Source: M0103 sp040386155 (GTDB taxonomy: Bacteria > Bacteroidota > Bacteroidia > Flavobacteriales_D > Crocinitomicaceae). Taken from it: 64,000 nt of DNA. Shown here piece by piece: positions 61,702 through 64,000 of this stretch (position 1 is the stretch's first letter; every line of letters starts with the position of its first letter). A program made the translations under genes and the position numbers. The notes beneath the pieces are model-generated. The model was not told where the DNA came from. It made no database searches and saw only the letters and a list, made by a program, of their open reading frames with translations. The stretch spans positions 62,001 through 126,000 of the forward strand of contig JAZKFZ010000004.1 in the NCBI GenBank assembly GCA_040386155.1. Reading direction: 5' to 3'.

Positions 61702-62211
61702 CTATTTATTTTTTCGAATGAACAACATTTGGAGCAATAGACAAAACACCAAGGAAATTGCAAAGCTTAGAATGGTCTTTTGCAGTACGAACAAGAGCGC
61801 ATCCAAGCGAAACATTTCGATGAGGAAAAACCAAAAGTGGTGAATGACTAATAAAATTCCGAAGGTAGAGAAAAACCAAGCCCCTCCCATATCATAAATA
61901 GTTCCTTCTTTCAATGGATCGTAACCATCTCTGGGCGCAAATGCTTTAAAGATAATGGGTCGAAAATAGGCCATCATCACTAGGGCAGAAGTATGCAAAC
62001 CGTAGGTATTGGAAATGGAATCAATTAATAGTCCCATTGCAAACGAAATCAGCAGTATTAAGGAAACGGAAAGTTCAAATGGTAATAAAAATAAAAAAAT
62101 GGGATACACCATAATTTGGATTCCCCACCCAATTTCCAATTGATTAAGTACCATTGTTTGAAACAACAACAGAAATACAAAACGGATGCTATGACGAAGA
62201 ATCAAATTCAT
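61702..62211 (-). CDS. mreD: Rod shape-determining protein MreD
   Basis: A 169-residue integral membrane protein with about five or six helices, identified by topology, size and position between mreC and mrdA. SFAMGLLIDSISNTYGLHTSALVMMAYFRP is the best-conserved region of the family, shown here by its end residues. It helps connect cytoplasmic MreB to the periplasmic MreC/PBP2 machinery. It overlaps mreC by four bases (ATGA). Confidence 0.88.
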   Translation of the reverse strand: MNLILRHSIRFVFLLLFQTMVLNQLEIGWGIQIMVYPIFLFLLPFELSVSLILLISFAMGLLIDSISNTYGLHTSALVMMAYFRPIIFKAFAPRDGYDPLKEGTIYDMGGAWFFSTFGILLVIHHFWFFLIEMFRLDALLFVLQKTILSFAISLVFCLLLQMLFIRKNK

Positions 62212-63047
62212 TTTACAGGATCGATTGGAATTTGGGCTTCTAATTTTTCTTGTTCCTCAATGAATAAATTTCGAACGATGTACACATTTTGTAATTTTCT
62301 GTAGTCTTCTGAGAACAGTACATTCACATCCCAAACCGCTTTTCCTTCAATGGACTTTAATTCCTTCACCTTTCCCACCAAAAGTCCACGAGGGAAAATT
62401 CCCGATCCACCTTGGGTGACTACACGCGACCATTTTTTGATTTTCATGTCGTTTGAAATACCGGAAATTTGTCCGTAGCGAGGATTTCTACCATCCCATT
62501 TCATCAATCCAGAGAGTCCAGATTTTTCAATGATCACATCCACATTAATATTCGAAGTTAGCATAGATTTCACAACGCAAAAATGCTTACTTACATTGTG
62601 TACAACACCCACAATTCCTTTATCGGAAATTACACCCATGTCTCGTTTGATACCTTGGGTGCTGCCAATATTTAAGGTAAAGTAGTTGTTGGCGCGTGTA
62701 TAACTTGCGTTGATAATGGTTGCGGGAATGTATTCGTATTGTTGTTTAAATAGTGTGTCGTTTATTTTTACAAGTCCATTTTCAAGACGCGTAAAACTTT
62801 GAGGCATTTTCATGCGTAGTTCAATATTCTCTCTTTGTAGTTTAAGATTTGAATTACTGAGATTGAAATGCTTGGTGACATCGTTTTGTACACTAAGAAT
62901 TTTTCCGTTAATAGTTGATGCTGTTGTAAAGTATTGAGAACGAGGAAATTCTAAATAGGAAAAAAAAGTGTAAAGCGCAAAAATTTGCATTCCAGCAAAC
63001 AGCAGAAAAACCCTAAACCGGCGAAAAAAGACGATTAAATTGCGCAT
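62208..63047 (-). CDS. mreC: Rod shape-determining protein MreC
   Basis: The 279-residue protein has an N-terminal membrane helix (VFLLFAGMQIFALYTFFSYL), a coiled coil near residues 60-80 (SNLKLQRENIELRMKM) and a beta-rich periplasmic domain. That domain contains TLNIGSTQGIKRDMGVIS and GIVGVVHNVSKHFCVVKSML, diagnostic of MreC. It scaffolds PBP2 and activates RodA. It follows mreB after a 60-base gap without a terminator. Confidence 0.93.
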   Translation of the reverse strand: MRNLIVFFRRFRVFLLFAGMQIFALYTFFSYLEFPRSQYFTTASTINGKILSVQNDVTKHFNLSNSNLKLQRENIELRMKMPQSFTRLENGLVKINDTLFKQQYEYIPATIINASYTRANNYFTLNIGSTQGIKRDMGVISDKGIVGVVHNVSKHFCVVKSMLTSNINVDVIIEKSGLSGLMKWDGRNPRYGQISGISNDMKIKKWSRVVTQGGSGIFPRGLLVGKVKELKSIEGKAVWDVNVLFSEDYRKLQNVYIVRNLFIEEQEKLEAQIPIDPVK

Positions 63048-63107
63048 AGTGCAAATATAACAAAGTCCTACTGCATAGGAGCGCTAGACGAGAAAACTTT
63101 GAAGAAA

Positions 63108-64000
63108 TTAATCCCTAATGAGGAACTGGAATTTGTCAATGTTTTTTAGTGCGATACTTGTTCCACGTGCTACTGCTCTCAACGGATCTTCGGCGATGTG
63201 CACCGGTAATTTTGTTTTTGCACTAATTCGTTTGTCAAGTCCACGCAGCATTGAACCACCACCTGCTAGATAGATTCCCGTTTTATAGATATCTGCAGAA
63301 AGTTCTGGTGGTGTTAACTCCAATGCACTTAAAATGGCTTCTTCAATCTTAGAAATTGTTTTGTCCAACGCATTTGCTACTTCAGAGTAAGAAACAATAA
63401 TTTCTTTTGGAATCCCAGTCATCAAATCACGACCTCGAACTGCGAAGTCGGGTGGTGGATTGTCTAATTCTGGCAAGGCAGCACCAACTTCAATTTTGAT
63501 TTGCTCTGCGGTACGCTCTCCGACCAAAATATTGTGTTGACGACGCATGTATTCTTCAATATCACTTGTGAAATCATCTCCAGCAATACGAATTGATTTA
63601 TCACACACAATCCCCCCTAAGGCAATCACTGCAATTTCAGATGTGCCACCTCCGATATCAATGATCATATTGCCCATTGGTTCTTCAACGTCAATTCCGA
63701 TACCGATTGCAGCTGCCATTGGTTCGTGAATTAAGTACACTTCTTTTGCTCCAGCATGTTCAGCAGAATCGCGTACAGCACGTTTTTCTACTTCTGTAAT
63801 TCCCGATGGAATACAAATTACCATTTTTAATGTTGGACGAAACAAGCTTTTTCCAGGATTGATCATTTTGATCATTCCGCGAATCATTTGCTCGGCACTT
63901 TGGAAATCTGCAATTACGCCATCTTTCAAGGGGCGAATCGTTTCAATTAACTTATGTGTTTTTCCGTGCATTTGTTGCGCTCGTTTTCCTATGGCAACAA
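63108..64000 (-). CDS. mreB: Rod shape-determining protein MreB, N-terminus outside window
   Basis: The frame is open through the right edge, and about 297 C-terminal residues are visible. The edge reads AIGKRAQQMHGKTHKLIETIRP, a conserved internal MreB segment, so the ATG at 63971 is not the true start. The actin-like ATPase signatures follow: VCIPSGITEVEKRAVRDSAE, the phosphate-binding MIIDIGGGTSEIAVIALGGI, and the adenosine-binding IYLAGGGSMLRGLD. MreB polymers guide the elongation complex encoded by the genes downstream. Confidence 0.96.
   Translation of the reverse strand, partial: VAIGKRAQQMHGKTHKLIETIRPLKDGVIADFQSAEQMIRGMIKMINPGKSLFRPTLKMVICIPSGITEVEKRAVRDSAEHAGAKEVYLIHEPMAAAIGIGIDVEEPMGNMIIDIGGGTSEIAVIALGGIVCDKSIRIAGDDFTSDIEEYMRRQHNILVGERTAEQIKIEVGAALPELDNPPPDFAVRGRDLMTGIPKEIIVSYSEVANALDKTISKIEEAILSALELTPPELSADIYKTGIYLAGGGSMLRGLDKRISAKTKLPVHIAEDPLRAVARGTSIALKNIDKFQFLIRD

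Noticed and set aside
63971..64000. MreB could start at the ATG at 63971.
   Set aside because: The frame continues upstream to the edge with conserved MreB residues (AIGKRAQQ), so the true start lies outside the window.
1..64000. Search for CRISPR arrays, phage genes, insertion sequences, toxin-antitoxin pairs and riboswitches.
   Set aside because: I saw no regularly spaced repeats, integrases, transposases, capsid-like genes or long conserved leaders; all larger frames fit chromosomal housekeeping or envelope functions.

Overview
The window is AT-rich and densely coded. It reads as chromosomal DNA of a Bacteroidota bacterium, most likely order Flavobacteriales. The evidence is four proteins with type A and one with type B type IX secretion (T9SS) C-terminal signals, typical family members (DUF6029, Omp28, DUF6495, TPR-LytS/LytTR and TPR-SpoIIE proteins), A-rich translation starts without clear Shine-Dalgarno sites, and many promoter-like TAnnTTTG boxes. 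A Crocinitomicaceae-like member is a guess. I see no prophage, insertion sequence, integron or CRISPR array; this looks like core genome.

Layout. Bases 1-3881 (minus) hold two tandem outer-membrane barrel paralogues, cysQ and a T9SS cargo protein. Bases 4121-7317 (plus) hold a TlpA-like thioredoxin, a DUF6029 barrel and an Omp28-like lipoprotein, probably one envelope redox unit. Bases 7396-13136 carry a small conserved protein, a biotin carrier protein, an M1 aminopeptidase, recA with a perfect dyad upstream, and asd. Bases 13337-17490 carry two large T9SS cargo proteins. Bases 17609-21776 carry heme A synthase, a CAU-anticodon tRNA and a TPR sensor kinase/LytTR regulator pair. Bases 21777-22131 contain no ORF but do contain a promoter, a long-range stem and a terminator, so they may encode a small RNA. 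Bases 22132-25115 (minus) are a five-gene operon (YqaA-like, ispD, DUF6495, SUFU-domain, cyclase-family), followed by another T9SS cargo gene.

Bases 27137-32878 form a small surface-glycan block (two glycosyltransferases facing Wzy-like, Wzx-like and Gfo/Idh genes). Bases 32948-34842 pair an omega-amidase with a methionine-type aminotransferase. After a small lipoprotein and a metalloprotease cargo come hemL and a membrane lipoprotein (divergent) and a TPR-SpoIIE phosphatase. Next are kynU-kmo (kynurenine route towards NAD), an unknown barrel-like protein, an ArsC-like protein, a DMT transporter, yicC-gmk-nadD, a ChlI-like AAA/VWA pair and a class III cyclase.

The right end (53067 to the edge, minus) is a nine-gene co-directional run: mreB, mreC, mreD, mrdA, rodA and PBP1A (the rod-shape elongasome), then scoA, scoB and a flavin monooxygenase with an unusual DnaJ-like cysteine module.

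The least explained signals are the possible non-coding RNA at 21.8-22.1 kb, the dyad in front of recA, and three genes whose start codon lies exactly four bases after a TAnnTTTG box, which suggests leaderless transcripts.
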